A stretch of 64,000 nt of DNA from Myxococcus guangdongensis (lineage in GTDB: Bacteria; Myxococcota; Myxococcia; Myxococcales; Myxococcaceae): the NCBI RefSeq assembly GCF_024198255.1, contig NZ_JAJVKW010000019.1, positions 62,001-126,000 on the forward strand. Reading direction: 5' to 3'. Below are positions 7,840 to 19,872 of this stretch, piece after piece (within the stretch, counting starts at the first letter, position 1; each line of letters begins with the position of its first letter). The notes beneath the pieces are model-generated. The model had not been told where the DNA came from and did not search any database. It saw only the letters and a list, made by a program, of their open reading frames with translations. A program made the position numbers and the translations under genes.

Positions 7840-8571
7840 TCAGTCCTGGTCGGACTCCAGCGACTCTCCGGCCAGCAGGCGGAATGGGTGGTCCCGCAGG
7901 AGCTGGCTGGCCGTCTGTTCCCCCACCCGGCTGACGAGCTCCGCCAGCGAGCGCCCCACCCAGTCCCGGGCCCCCACCGGCCCGTGGAGGTCCGTGGCGG
8001 CGACGGCGTAGAGCCCCTCGTCCAGGAAGGCGCGGGCCAGCTTCTTCGCGGTGGGGCCATAGCGGCCGATGAGCGCCCCCACGTCGAGCTGGAGCCGGGC
8101 GCCGGTGCGGACGGCCTCGGCGGCGCGCCCCTTGCGCTCGAACTCCACGCAGCGCTCCGGATGGGCGATGAGCGGCACCACGCCCTTGGTGCGGATGCGG
8201 AACAGGATGTCCGGCAGCGCGGGCACGGGCGCGGTGTAGGGCAGCTCCACCAGCGTCACCTTCCCTGCGCCCAGCATGCGCGCAGTGGGCGTTCCCAGGG
8301 CGCGCAGGAAGGCGTCGTCCAGCACGTTCTCCGCGTTGCGGCCGAGCGTCAGGGGGATGCGCTCGCGCTCCAGGGCGGCCTTCAGCTCGGCGAGGCGGGC
8401 CTCCACCACGTCCACGGGCGCATACTCGGGCCGGGCGTGGGGGCTGGGCGCGACGGTGGAGAAGCCCAGGTCGACCAGCGCCCTCGCCATCTCCAGCGCG
8501 TCCTCCAGCGTGCGCGCGCCGTCATCCACGCCGGGCAGCAGGTGGCAGTGCAGGTCGACGTAGCCCTTCAC
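7840..8571 (-). CDS. PHP-family tyrosine-protein phosphatase / phosphoesterase (CpsB/YwqE-like)
   Basis: 243 residues. The N-terminus carries the PHP metal-binding motif DLHCHLLPGVDDGA (residues 6-19), followed by SPHARPEY, LIAHPERC and ATDLHGP motifs expected for the polymerase/histidinol-phosphatase fold. Length and the DLHCH...PGVDDG signature match the CpsB/CapC/YwqE manganese-dependent tyrosine phosphatases that act on BY-kinases in capsule export. GTG 8571 is chosen because it overlaps the yacG stop (GTGA) and begins just before the first strand; the longer open frame upstream has no family match. No capsule or BY-kinase gene is nearby, so its partner must be elsewhere. Confidence 0.8.
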   Translation of the reverse strand: MKGYVDLHCHLLPGVDDGARTLEDALEMARALVDLGFSTVAPSPHARPEYAPVDVVEARLAELKAALERERIPLTLGRNAENVLDDAFLRALGTPTARMLGAGKVTLVELPYTAPVPALPDILFRIRTKGVVPLIAHPERCVEFERKGRAAEAVRTGARLQLDVGALIGRYGPTAKKLARAFLDEGLYAVAATDLHGPVGARDWVGRSLAELVSRVGEQTASQLLRDHPFRLLAGESLESDQD

Positions 8572-8777
8572 GCATCCTCGCGCTGGCGGTCGGGATGGCT
8601 TCCGGGCGGCAGCTCGTCCTCCGTCTCCTCGGACGGGCGGTCGGGCATGCGGTACTCCTCCCCCAGCCACTTGCCCAGGTCCACCGCGCGGCAGCGGCGC
8701 GTGCAGAACGGGAACGAGGTGTTCTCAGGGCGGGGGGGAACGGGCTTCTTGCAGATGGGACAGGAGAGGGTGCTCAT
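8568..8777 (-). CDS. yacG: DNA gyrase inhibitor YacG (zinc-binding)
   Basis: 69 residues. Four Cys ligands at 6, 9, 25 and 29 (CPIC and CTRRC) and the following block RAVDLGKWLGEEYRMP match YacG, a small zinc protein that binds GyrB and inhibits gyrase in E. coli. The C-terminal tail is acidic and polar. It is the first gene of a probable three-gene operon and overlaps the next start by 4 nt. Confidence 0.9.
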   Translation of the reverse strand: MSTLSCPICKKPVPPRPENTSFPFCTRRCRAVDLGKWLGEEYRMPDRPSEETEDELPPGSHPDRQREDA

Positions 8778-8859
8778 GAGGGACCTGTCTTCTTAGATAA
8801 GCCTTGACGCTCTCGTGGGCCAGGACGTTTCGTGCCCGCCCGCCCGGAGGAGGCTCGCC

Positions 8860-9849
8860 ATGAAGGTCATCCGCATCACCACGCCCGGAGGCCCCGAGGT
8901 CCTCGCCGAGGAGGAGCGCCCCGAGCCCGTGCCCGGCCCCGGCGAGCTTCGCGTGCGCGTGCGCGCCACGGCCCTCAATCGCGCGGACCTGCTCCAGATT
9001 CGCGGGCTCTACCCCGCCCCGCCGGACGTGGCGCCGGACGTCCCAGGCCTCGAGTACGCGGGCGAGGTGGAAGCGGTGGGCCCGCGCACGCGCCGCTTCA
9101 AGGTGGGTGACCGGGTGATGGGGCTGGTGGGCGGCGGCGCGTGGTCGGACCTGCTCCTCACCCACGAGCGCGAGGCCCTGCCGATGCCGGAGGGCATGGA
9201 CTTCACGGACGCCGCGGCGCTGCCGGAGGCGTACCTCACCGCGTACGACGCGCTGGTGCTCCAGGGAGGACTGAGGCCGGGCGAGACGGTGCTGGTGCAC
9301 GCGGTGGCCAGCGGCGTGGGCTCGGCGGCGGCGCTCTTGTGTCAGGCCACCGGCGCGCGCGTGGTGGGCACCGGGCGCAACGCGGCGAAGCTGTCCCGCG
9401 CCTCCGAGTGGGGCGTGAAGCACACGCTCGTGTGCGAGTCCTCGCCGCCGCGCTTCGCGGACGAGGTCCGCGCGCTCACGCAGGGCCGCGGCGCGGACCT
9501 GTGTCTGGATCTGGTGGGCGGGGACTACGTGCCCGAGTCCATGCAGGCCCTGGCGACCAAGGGCCGGATGCTGCTCGTGGGGCTGGTGGCGGGCGCGAGC
9601 GCGGAGGTCAACCTGGGCCTGTGGCTCACCCGGCGCTTGAGCATCACCGGCACCGTGCTGCGCAGCCGGCCACTCGAGGAGAAGATGGCCCTGGTCCAGA
9701 GCGCGGAGCGGCACCTGCTGCCGCTGTTCCGCTCGGGCGCGCTGCGCGCCGTGGTGGACGCGGTGCTGCCCCGGGCCGAGCTCGCCCAGGGCCTGGAGCG
9801 CATGGCGCGCAACGACTCGGTGGGCAAGCTGGTGGTGCGCTGGGGTTAA
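8860..9849 (+). CDS. NAD(P)H:quinone oxidoreductase, zinc-independent MDR family
   Basis: 329 residues, usual length. GroES-like N-domain with ALNRADLLQIRGLYP, the glycine-rich cofactor site VASGVGSAAALLCQATGARV (variant of AxxGGVG), and a C-terminal segment ending GKLVVRWG. This is the QOR/PIG3-type subfamily, which reduces quinones with NADPH and lacks catalytic zinc ligands. ATG 8860 has CGGAGGAGG upstream. The gene converges on the membrane protein at 9846-10370, the two stop codons overlapping by 4 bp. Confidence 0.88.
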   Translation: MKVIRITTPGGPEVLAEEERPEPVPGPGELRVRVRATALNRADLLQIRGLYPAPPDVAPDVPGLEYAGEVEAVGPRTRRFKVGDRVMGLVGGGAWSDLLLTHEREALPMPEGMDFTDAAALPEAYLTAYDALVLQGGLRPGETVLVHAVASGVGSAAALLCQATGARVVGTGRNAAKLSRASEWGVKHTLVCESSPPRFADEVRALTQGRGADLCLDLVGGDYVPESMQALATKGRMLLVGLVAGASAEVNLGLWLTRRLSITGTVLRSRPLEEKMALVQSAERHLLPLFRSGALRAVVDAVLPRAELAQGLERMARNDSVGKLVVRWG

Positions 9850-10370
9850 TCCCAGCCATACCAATGCTGCTTGCGTGAGTCGTACGTGTATTTCCAGAAG
9901 ACGATGGTGTAGCAGGTGATGCCAAACGAGCCGTCCTCGCGACGGTGGTAGGCGGTGTCCGCGGCGACGGAGCCCACGGGCTCGGGCCCCTCGCACGTGG
10001 GCACCTGGGCAATCCACTCGGGCACCAGCTCCTTGACGGACTCGGGATAGGCCCCCTTGCTGGAGTGATAGGACTCCAGCGCGGTGATGAGCGGGGCGAA
10101 CCGGGCCTCCATCTGGTCGAAGCGCCAGGAGGTGCCGCGCGTCAGCCCCACGTAGGACAGCGCGAGGCCCGCGAGCATCCAGGCCAGGGACAGGAAGTTC
10201 ACCTTCCTGCGCACCGGGAGCACCGCCAGCACCAGCGTGAGGCCCAGCAGCACGGCCCCCGCCAGCATCACGAACGGCACCGCCAACGCCGCCGTGAACG
10301 ACAGATAGCCCGACATCGTCATGAACGCCGCCCCGAGGAGCGCCAGCAGGGGCACCAGCCATTTCGCCAT
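9846..10370 (-). CDS. Membrane protein with pseudopilin-like C-terminal domain
   Basis: 174 residues. Three or four hydrophobic segments fill the first 95 residues. The soluble remainder contains ALESYHSSKGAYPESVKELVPEWI, a pattern seen in type II secretion pseudopilin C-domains and in small periplasmic proteins of this lineage, but there is no prepilin cleavage motif. ATG 10370 is used; the upstream extension is unlikely. Function unknown. Confidence 0.7.
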   Translation of the reverse strand: MAKWLVPLLALLGAAFMTMSGYLSFTAALAVPFVMLAGAVLLGLTLVLAVLPVRRKVNFLSLAWMLAGLALSYVGLTRGTSWRFDQMEARFAPLITALESYHSSKGAYPESVKELVPEWIAQVPTCEGPEPVGSVAADTAYHRREDGSFGITCYTIVFWKYTYDSRKQHWYGWD

Positions 10371-10734
10371 GCCGTGACGATAGCAGGCGGATGGACCCCG
10401 AGCGTCCGCGAACCGACAGCGCCCTTGGACCCCTGGCGCGGCCCACCGCCCATCAAACGACACACCCCTGCCCTCGCGTTCACATAGGCAAGCAGACGGG
10501 TCTGCTCAAGATTGGGAACGAGAGTTTTCTCCGGAAAGTCCGACTCCCGAGTCCCCCCACGCTCTCGCCCAGGCTGGCGTCAGTCACCCCCGCGAACAGG
10601 GGCGGTCGCAGCGGCCGCACCCCTTTGCGCCAGTCCTCATGTCCGCTTCCCGATGAACGGCCCGCACCCTTTCGCGGTGGCGCGGGCCGCCCGTGCTTCC
10701 CAGAGGTGCCCCCTCGCCTCGTCGAGTGCAGACC
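10371..10734. other. 364-bp divergent intergenic region
   Basis: Separates the small membrane protein (minus) from the kinase-nSTAND operon (plus). It contains the 16-bp palindrome at 10491-10506. No gene was recognised inside it. Confidence 0.6.
10491..10506. promoter_or_regulatory. Perfect inverted repeat, possible operator
   Basis: AGCAGAC-GG-GTCTGCT: 7-bp arms with a 2-bp centre, in the divergent region upstream of the kinase-nSTAND operon. The size suits a dimeric regulator. No cognate factor is apparent. Confidence 0.35.
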
Positions 10735-13566
<2,832 letters not shown>

Positions 13567-13580
13567 AGTGAGGCACGCCC

Positions 13581-14600
13581 ATGTCGGTGATTCGAAGCGG
13601 GGGCCCGCGTGGACGCGGGCTGGCCGTGGTGGTGGTGGTGCTGTGGGGGATGTTGGCGCAGGCGCAGCGGCTGGAGGCGCCGCTGGAGGTCGGCGGGAAT
13701 CGCCCCTGGGCGCAGGGGGTGCCTCGGGACGAGCAGCAGGCGGCGCAGGCGCTCTTCCTGGAGGGGAACGAGCGGCTGCGGGAGTCGGTCTTCGTCGAGG
13801 CCAGCCGGAGCTATCGGCGGGCGTTGCGACACTGGAACCATCCGGCGATTCATTACAACCTGGCGCTGGCGTTGATGAACCTGGACCAGCCCATCGAGGT
13901 GCACAAGCACCTGGAGTCGGCGCTGAGCCATGGGGCGGACCCGCTCGATTCGAGCCGGTATGAGCATGCGCGCTCGTACAAGGTGCTGCTCGAGAAGCAG
14001 CTGGCCTGGGTGGACGTGCGGTGTGACGAGCGGGGGGCCCTCGTCACGTTGAATGGCCAGCCGCTGTTCACGGGGCCTGGGAGGTATCAGGGACTCATCC
14101 GGCCCGGGATGCACAGCGTGATTGCCTTCAAGGACGGGTATCTGCCGACGGAGAAGCGCCAGGCCCTGATGCCCGGGGAGCGGACGAAGCTCGAGCTGGA
14201 TTTGTATACGGAGGATGAGGTCATCCGGTACCGGCGCCGGTGGTCCGCGTGGGTGCCGTGGACCGTGCTCGGCGCGGGATTGGTGGCGGCGGGCGGGGGT
14301 GGGTGGATGCACTGGAAGGCGAATGATTCCTTCGGGAAGTTCGATGCGGAAGTCCCCCCAGAAGGAGGCCGTCTCTCGGGACGACTCGGCTCACTGCACC
14401 GCCAGGGAACATGGCTCCGAACGGGCTCGATTGGAGCCTACTCGCTGGGAGGCGCCGCGACGGTGACGGGGGCGGTCCTGCTCTATCTCAATCGGCAACG
14501 TGCATACCGACTCAATCCCGCGGAGATGGGGCCGTCCATCGTCATCGCGCCTGCATTTGGCACGGATTCGCAGAGCATCATCGGCACCGTCCAGTTCTAA
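13581..14600 (+). CDS. TPR/PEGA-domain membrane protein
   Basis: 339 residues. An N-terminal signal anchor (hydrophobic run VVVVVLWGML) is followed by TPR-like helices (EASRSYRRALRHWNHPAIHYNLALALM) and a PEGA-like beta segment (ALVTLNGQPLFTGPGRY..LIRPGMHSVIAFKDGY). Two further hydrophobic segments lie near residues 225-240 and 285-305. PEGA proteins in myxobacteria usually sit in the envelope and are often paired with kinases. It is the middle gene of the kinase-nSTAND operon, so it is a candidate partner or substrate of the kinase. Confidence 0.8.
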   Translation: MSVIRSGGPRGRGLAVVVVVLWGMLAQAQRLEAPLEVGGNRPWAQGVPRDEQQAAQALFLEGNERLRESVFVEASRSYRRALRHWNHPAIHYNLALALMNLDQPIEVHKHLESALSHGADPLDSSRYEHARSYKVLLEKQLAWVDVRCDERGALVTLNGQPLFTGPGRYQGLIRPGMHSVIAFKDGYLPTEKRQALMPGERTKLELDLYTEDEVIRYRRRWSAWVPWTVLGAGLVAAGGGGWMHWKANDSFGKFDAEVPPEGGRLSGRLGSLHRQGTWLRTGSIGAYSLGGAATVTGAVLLYLNRQRAYRLNPAEMGPSIVIAPAFGTDSQSIIGTVQF

Positions 14601-14611
14601 GGAGCTCGCTC

Positions 14612-16477
14612 ATGCACGCCATTCGGCTCAAGCCCTATTCCAATGTCATTCTCAGCCTGTTCCTTGCTTCCATGGGGATGGCCTGCATTGGCGCGGAGAG
14701 CACGACCTGCGACCACGGGCTCATCTGCCCAGCCGACCGGAAGTGCTCACTCCGAGGTGACGCCTGCATCCTCCGGACCTGCGGCAACGGAATCAATGAT
14801 GCCCCAGAGGAATGCGACGACGGGAACGACGTCAATGGGGACGGGTGCAAGAGCGACTGCACGAAAGAGCTTTGCGGCGACCGCGTCACCCAATACGGCC
14901 TCGGCGAGAAATGTGACGATGGGAACACACAGTCCGGGGACGGATGCAGCGCGGACTGCAAGTCCGACGAGACGTGTGGAAACGGCATCGTCGATACCCC
15001 CAAGGAAGCATGTGATGACGGGAACCGAATCAGCGGGGATGGCTGCAGGGCGGACTGTTCAGCGGAGTTTTGTGGAGACGGCATCACCCAGACGCCCCTT
15101 GGGGAGAAATGCGACGATGGCAATACGCTATCCGGGGACGGCTGCAGCGCGACCTGCAAGTCCGATGAGACATGCGGGAACGGCATCGTTGACCCCACCG
15201 AGGTCTGCGACGACGGGAATACGGTGGGGGGCGACGGCTGCAGTGAAAACTGCCTCTCTCGCGAGAAGTGTGGTGATGGCGTCGTGAACCCGGAGCAGGG
15301 AGAGGTCTGCGACGACCACAACCGGACGGGAGGCGATGGGTGTAGCGCGGACTGTCGCTCGACTGAGCGTTGTGGCAACCACATCATCGACATGGACCTG
15401 GGTGAAGTGTGCGACGACGGCAATGTCATGAGTCGCGACGGCTGCAGTGCGAACTGCACCTCCACCGAGAGCTGCGGCAACAGCCTCCTCGACACCGAGG
15501 TCGGTGAGGTCTGCGACGATGGAAACGTCGTCGACGGAGATGGCTGCAGTTCCGACTGCCGCTCAGGGGAGTTCTGTGGAGATGGTGTCGTCAACAAGGC
15601 CCTGGGTGAGGTTTGTGACGACGGCAACAACCAAGATGGCGATGGTTGCAGCAGGGACTGCTCTTCCACGGAGAGCTGTGGCAACAACATCATCGACCAA
15701 ACCATCGGCGAGGTCTGCGACGACGGCAACAATCGGGATGGGGACTCATGCAGCGCGAACTGTCGCTCCACGGAGATGTGTGGGAATGGCATCCGGGACC
15801 TCGCCGAGCAATGCGACGATGGCAATCCCTCCAACACGGACGGGTGCCTCTCCAACTGCATCATTGCGCGATGTGGCGACGGCTACGTCAATACGGCCAC
15901 CCCCCCACTCGAAGCCTGCGACGACGGGAACGCGGACACCTGTGGCACTTGCAACAGCTCGTGCACGAAGGAGCAGCCTCCTACCTTCGCCAAGGGAGTC
16001 ATCGCAGCGGGGGGCAAGGTGATTGACGGAGAAGTCATCGCCCTGACCGACGGGCGTGTGCTTCACTTCTTCGAGTTTGATACGGCCAACGACGATGTGT
16101 CTGCGTCGCACATCCGTGTGAATGTCGCTGGCAACGCCGACAAGCCACAGGAGATCGCGAGCATCCTCCTGACTTCCATCCAGTCCATGATCTCCGCGAG
16201 CGAGCCTGCACGCCTCCACCTCGCAGTGAAACATGTGCCGGAGACCAGCATCCTGGAGCTCACGGCCCAGAACGAAGGGAGCGCTGGCAACCAGCCCATT
16301 CTTTCATCGGTCAAGCACGCGGACTTCAAGGTCAGCGCCCTGAGGGGCGGCGTCGCATTCGACTGCCCTGTGGGCATGGGGTGCACCAAAGATGAGGACT
16401 GCCTCTCTGGAAACACCACACACAAGTGCTTGAAGGGCGACGACGAGCTCGTCGGGCAGTGTGGCCGACCTCCCTGA
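14612..16477 (+). CDS. Cys-rich surface lipoprotein with 12 DUF4215-type repeats
   Basis: 621 residues. The signal sequence ends LASMGMAC, a weak lipobox. Residues about 50-460 hold twelve tandem Cys-rich units with the pattern CG(N/D)G...GE.CDDGN...GDGCS.DC, the DUF4215/Myxococcus Cys-rich repeat, each with about four Cys that probably form disulphides; the Asp/Asn-rich CDDGN loops may bind calcium. The C-terminal 150 residues differ: a beta-rich segment with no match, then a small Cys cluster (GCTKDEDCLSG). The AAGGAG site precedes ATG 14612. Codon use and GC look a little lower than in the flanking genes. Last gene of the kinase-nSTAND operon; likely exported and surface-exposed. Confidence 0.85.
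   Translation: MHAIRLKPYSNVILSLFLASMGMACIGAESTTCDHGLICPADRKCSLRGDACILRTCGNGINDAPEECDDGNDVNGDGCKSDCTKELCGDRVTQYGLGEKCDDGNTQSGDGCSADCKSDETCGNGIVDTPKEACDDGNRISGDGCRADCSAEFCGDGITQTPLGEKCDDGNTLSGDGCSATCKSDETCGNGIVDPTEVCDDGNTVGGDGCSENCLSREKCGDGVVNPEQGEVCDDHNRTGGDGCSADCRSTERCGNHIIDMDLGEVCDDGNVMSRDGCSANCTSTESCGNSLLDTEVGEVCDDGNVVDGDGCSSDCRSGEFCGDGVVNKALGEVCDDGNNQDGDGCSRDCSSTESCGNNIIDQTIGEVCDDGNNRDGDSCSANCRSTEMCGNGIRDLAEQCDDGNPSNTDGCLSNCIIARCGDGYVNTATPPLEACDDGNADTCGTCNSSCTKEQPPTFAKGVIAAGGKVIDGEVIALTDGRVLHFFEFDTANDDVSASHIRVNVAGNADKPQEIASILLTSIQSMISASEPARLHLAVKHVPETSILELTAQNEGSAGNQPILSSVKHADFKVSALRGGVAFDCPVGMGCTKDEDCLSGNTTHKCLKGDDELVGQCGRPP
14765..15980 (+). repeat. Twelve tandem coding repeats of about 100 bp
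   Basis: Each unit encodes 30-35 residues built on CGNGIVD / GEVCDDGN / DGDGCSADC. Units alternate between CGNG and CGDG types in the first half, which suggests earlier two-unit duplications. The last two units (from about 15775) are the most diverged. Confidence 0.85.
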
Positions 16478-16529
16478 GGTCCATAACGGACAGTTGCACC
16501 CCGTCCCGGGGTCCGTATCCTCCGCCGCC

Positions 16530-17567
16530 ATGGCCACCCACTTCGACCCCAGCGCAGCGGCGCAGCCGGGCTCCGGCGTCTTCGGACTCCCCCACTCTCC
16601 CGACGAGGCGCACGTCGTCCTCATCCCCGTGCCCTTCGAGGCCACCACCAGCTACGGCGGCGGCACCTCCGAGGGCCCCGCCGCCGTCCTCGACGCCAGC
16701 CGCCAGGTGGACCTGTTCGACGTGGAGACGGGCCGCCCCTACGAGCGCGGCATCGCCATGCTCCCCGAGTCCCAGGAGCTGCGCGACTGGAACACCCAAG
16801 CCAAGGAGCGCGCCCAGGTCGTCATCGAGGCCGGCGGCATCCACTCCGGTGAAGCCGAGCTCCTCGCCGCCGCCAAGGACGTCAACGCCCTCTGCGACCA
16901 GATGAACGAACTGGTCTATCGCACCACCAAGCACTGGCTCGACCAGGGCAAGCGCGTGGCCGCCGTCGGCGGAGACCACTCCATCTCCTTCGGCATCATC
17001 CGCGCCCACGCCGAGAAGTACCCCGGCCTCGGCGTGCTCCACCTGGACGCCCACGCCGACCTGCGCGTCGCGTACGAGGGCTTCACCTGGTCCCACGCCT
17101 CCATCATGTACAACGTCGCCGAGCGCATCCCCGGCGTGAAGACGCTCGTCCAGGTCGGCCTGCGCGACATGAGCCAGGAGGAGCACCGCTACATCGAGGA
17201 CTCCAACGGCCGCGTCCACGGCTTCTTCGACGCCGCCCTCCAGAACAAGCGCTTCGACGGCGTGCCCTGGAACCGCCAGGTCGATGAGATGGTCGCCCTG
17301 CTCCCCCAGCAGGTCTACCTGTCCTTCGACATCGACGGCCTGGACCCCGTCCTGTGCCCCCACACCGGCACCCCCGTCCCCGGCGGCCTGTCCTTCCCCG
17401 AGGCCGTGGCCCTCATCTCCGGCGTCGTCCGCTCCGGACGCACCATCGTCGGCTTCGACCTGACCGAAGTGGCCCCCGACCCCGAGGGCAGCGAGTGGGA
17501 CGGCAACGTCGGCGCCCGCCTGCTCTACAAGATGATTGGCTGGATGCTGAAGTCCCAGAAGGCCTGA
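16530..17567 (+). CDS. speB: Agmatinase / arginase-family ureohydrolase
   Basis: 345 residues, close to family length. Binuclear-manganese ligand motifs are all present: GGDHS, DAHADLR, and SFDIDGLDP, followed by GG.SF.EA and the C-terminal VGFDLTEVAP. The family hydrolyses agmatine to putrescine and urea (or other guanidino compounds). The protein is nearer agmatinase than arginase by the SFDIDGLDP / PHTGTPVPGGL block, but substrate is not certain. ATG 16530 is chosen as the start of family similarity; no strong ribosome site is seen. Stands alone, 52 bp after the Cys-rich gene. Confidence 0.85.
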   Translation: MATHFDPSAAAQPGSGVFGLPHSPDEAHVVLIPVPFEATTSYGGGTSEGPAAVLDASRQVDLFDVETGRPYERGIAMLPESQELRDWNTQAKERAQVVIEAGGIHSGEAELLAAAKDVNALCDQMNELVYRTTKHWLDQGKRVAAVGGDHSISFGIIRAHAEKYPGLGVLHLDAHADLRVAYEGFTWSHASIMYNVAERIPGVKTLVQVGLRDMSQEEHRYIEDSNGRVHGFFDAALQNKRFDGVPWNRQVDEMVALLPQQVYLSFDIDGLDPVLCPHTGTPVPGGLSFPEAVALISGVVRSGRTIVGFDLTEVAPDPEGSEWDGNVGARLLYKMIGWMLKSQKA

Positions 17568-17570
17568 GCC

Positions 17571-18197
17571 TCAGCTCACCCCGCCCTTCGGCAATCGCAC
17601 GCCGAAGGGCACGCCTCGCACCACCGAGGACTCCACGCCCGGCGCGGCCCCCTGATGGCGCGACAGCTCCGTCGCCACCGAGGCCATCGACTCGAGCTGC
17701 GCGTGCAACACCTCCAGCGCCGCCGCGTCCACCGACGCCCCCGCCTCCAGCCGCCGCAACTGCCGCCGCGCCTCGTCCAGCGGCCCCTGCAGCGCCCGGG
17801 CCGCCCACGCCCCCAGCGGCAGACCCACGCTCACCGGCGGCCCCTTCGGCGCGTCCACCAGCGACTTGTGGATGAGCGCCTCGAAGTCGGTGATTTCGAA
17901 CGGCTTGTGCAGGAACGCGTCCGCCTCCGGCGCGCCCTGCGGCAGCACCGCGCTCAGCAGGATGACGGGCACGCCGTGCAGGTCCGGGTCGCGCTTGAGC
18001 CGGCGGCAGAGCTCCACCCCGCTCAGGCGCGGCATCATGTGGTCCGTCACCACCAGATGTGGGCGGCGCGTCCGGGCCAGGGCCAGGGCCTCCTCGCCAT
18101 CGCGGGCCTTCACCACATCGTGACCCAGGTCCTCGACCACCTGACTGAGGACCTCCAGCACCGCGGGCTCATCATCCGCGACCAGGACCAGACTCAT
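17571..18197 (-). CDS. Single-domain response regulator with helical C-terminal extension
   Basis: 208 residues. An intact receiver (VADDEP, phosphoacceptor in VVTDHMMP, FLHKPFE) occupies residues 1-122. The C-terminal 85 residues are predicted helical (EARRQLRRLEAG...LHAQLESMASVATELSRH) with no DNA-binding or output domain that I recognise. It converges on the agmatinase gene with a 3-bp gap. The cognate kinase is not adjacent. Confidence 0.85.
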   Translation of the reverse strand: MSLVLVADDEPAVLEVLSQVVEDLGHDVVKARDGEEALALARTRRPHLVVTDHMMPRLSGVELCRRLKRDPDLHGVPVILLSAVLPQGAPEADAFLHKPFEITDFEALIHKSLVDAPKGPPVSVGLPLGAWAARALQGPLDEARRQLRRLEAGASVDAAALEVLHAQLESMASVATELSRHQGAAPGVESSVVRGVPFGVRLPKGGVS

Positions 18198-18441
18198 GCT
18201 TCGGCTCCTCCGCACCAGCGTGGCCCCCAAGCCACACCGCCAGGACTTCGGCCTGCCCCTTGGATGAAGCGAGAATCCTCGGGGAACGGCCACCTCCCGG
18301 AGATGCAATCGTTCACGGACGTGCGGAGTGGTTTATGAAAGGCGACGCACCGCCTCCAGCGATTCGTGGGAATGACGCCGGCTTCCCGACAGTCCACCTG
18401 TCCTTCGCCGGACAATCCGCTGGAGGCCCACGGAGGGTGAC

Positions 18442-19794
18442 ATGAAGGGTGGAGTCATGAGGTGGGCAACCGTGCTGGTGGCGCTGCTCGCCACGGGGAG
18501 CGCGAGCGCGGACCTGGCCCGGCGGCGCGACGCCGTGGTGGAGGTCGTCCAGAAGGTCTCGCCGGCCGTCGTCTACATCGGCACCGAGCAGGAGGTGGAG
18601 GCGCGCTTCCGTCGCCGCTCCCCGCTGGAGGAGTTCTTCGGCGGCTTCGGGGGTGAGCGCGGCGAGCGCGGGCGGCAGAAGATTCAAGGCCTGGGCAGCG
18701 GCGTCATCATCGACCCGACGGGCATCATCGTCACCAACGACCACGTCATCCGCGGCGCGTCCACCATCCACGTGGTGCTCGCGGATGGGCGCTCGCTCGA
18801 CGCGGAGGTCATCGGCAGCGACGCCGGCAATGATTTGGCCGTGCTGAAGGTGACGACGAAGGAGGCGCTGCCCATCGCGAAGCTGGGCATCAGCTCCGAC
18901 CTGATGATTGGCGAGACGGTGGTCGCCATCGGCAGCCCGTTCGGCCTGAGCAAGACGGTGACGGCGGGCGTGGTGTCCGCCACGGGCCGCACCTTCCGCG
19001 CGGACAACCGCGTGTACAACGACTTCGTCCAGACGGACGCGGCCATCAACCCCGGCAACTCGGGCGGACCGCTGCTCAACGTGGACGGCGAAATCATCGG
19101 CATCAACACCGCCATCTTCGGCGGCGGAGCGCAGGGCATCGGCTTCGCCATCCCCGCCGACAAGGTCCGCCGCATCGTCGACGAGCTCACCCGCTTCGGG
19201 AAGCTGCGCCCGGCGTGGGTGGGGATGGATGCCGTGGACCTGACGCCGCGCGCGGCCCGGCAGCTCGGCTGGGACCGCTCCTACGGCGCGCTGGTGACGG
19301 CCGTGGAGGACGGCAGCCCCGCGGCCCAGGCCGGCGTGCGGCGCGGTGACATCGTCGCGGAGCTGGGCGGCTCGCGCATCCAGGACGCCGAGGACTTCGA
19401 CACCCGCGTGCGCGGCTACCCCGCCCGCTCCGCCTTCGCGCTCGTCCTCTTCCGTGAAGGCGCCTCGCGCACCGTCCAGCTCACCCCCTCCGAGTTCCCC
19501 GCGCGCATGGTGGAGGCGCTCGCCTGGGACAGACTGGGACTCCGGGTGAAGGAGAACCGGGGGGTGCTGTCGCTGGCGGGCGTGAGGGGCGGCTCGGTGG
19601 CCGCGGAGGTGGGGCTGGAGCCCGGGGACATCATCCTCCGGGTGAACAACCAGCCGGTGACGACGGCGGACGCCTTCAAGGAGTCCCTGCTCACGGCGCG
19701 TCGGGGACGTAGCGTGCTGTTGCTCGTGAGACGGGGCCGTTACGGCTATCACATCACCCTGCCCTTCGAGCAGGACACGGGGCAGAGCCTGTAG
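18442..19794 (+). CDS. Periplasmic serine protease, HtrA/DegP family
   Basis: 450 residues. Signal peptide (MRWATVLVALLATGSASA), trypsin-like domain with triad His101 (TNDHVI), Asp131 (GNDLAV) and Ser207 (GNSGGP), then two PDZ domains (about 260-340 and 360-445). The order and size match DegP/DegQ, periplasmic protein quality control. ATG 18442 follows GGAGGGTGAC. The pseudokinase-PEGA gene starts 78 bp downstream on the same strand, so cotranscription is possible. Confidence 0.92.
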   Translation: MKGGVMRWATVLVALLATGSASADLARRRDAVVEVVQKVSPAVVYIGTEQEVEARFRRRSPLEEFFGGFGGERGERGRQKIQGLGSGVIIDPTGIIVTNDHVIRGASTIHVVLADGRSLDAEVIGSDAGNDLAVLKVTTKEALPIAKLGISSDLMIGETVVAIGSPFGLSKTVTAGVVSATGRTFRADNRVYNDFVQTDAAINPGNSGGPLLNVDGEIIGINTAIFGGGAQGIGFAIPADKVRRIVDELTRFGKLRPAWVGMDAVDLTPRAARQLGWDRSYGALVTAVEDGSPAAQAGVRRGDIVAELGGSRIQDAEDFDTRVRGYPARSAFALVLFREGASRTVQLTPSEFPARMVEALAWDRLGLRVKENRGVLSLAGVRGGSVAAEVGLEPGDIILRVNNQPVTTADAFKESLLTARRGRSVLLLVRRGRYGYHITLPFEQDTGQSL

Positions 19795-19872
19795 GGCTGC
19801 CCTCCTGCCGAGCGTGGGTTCGGGTTCCTCGGATTTCGAAGGGCGCGCATCTCGCACTAGCATGCGTGCCCC

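Noticed and set aside
18260-18445. Short plus-strand frame before the HtrA gene
   Set aside because: No ribosome site, composition not protein-like, and it overlaps the HtrA leader.
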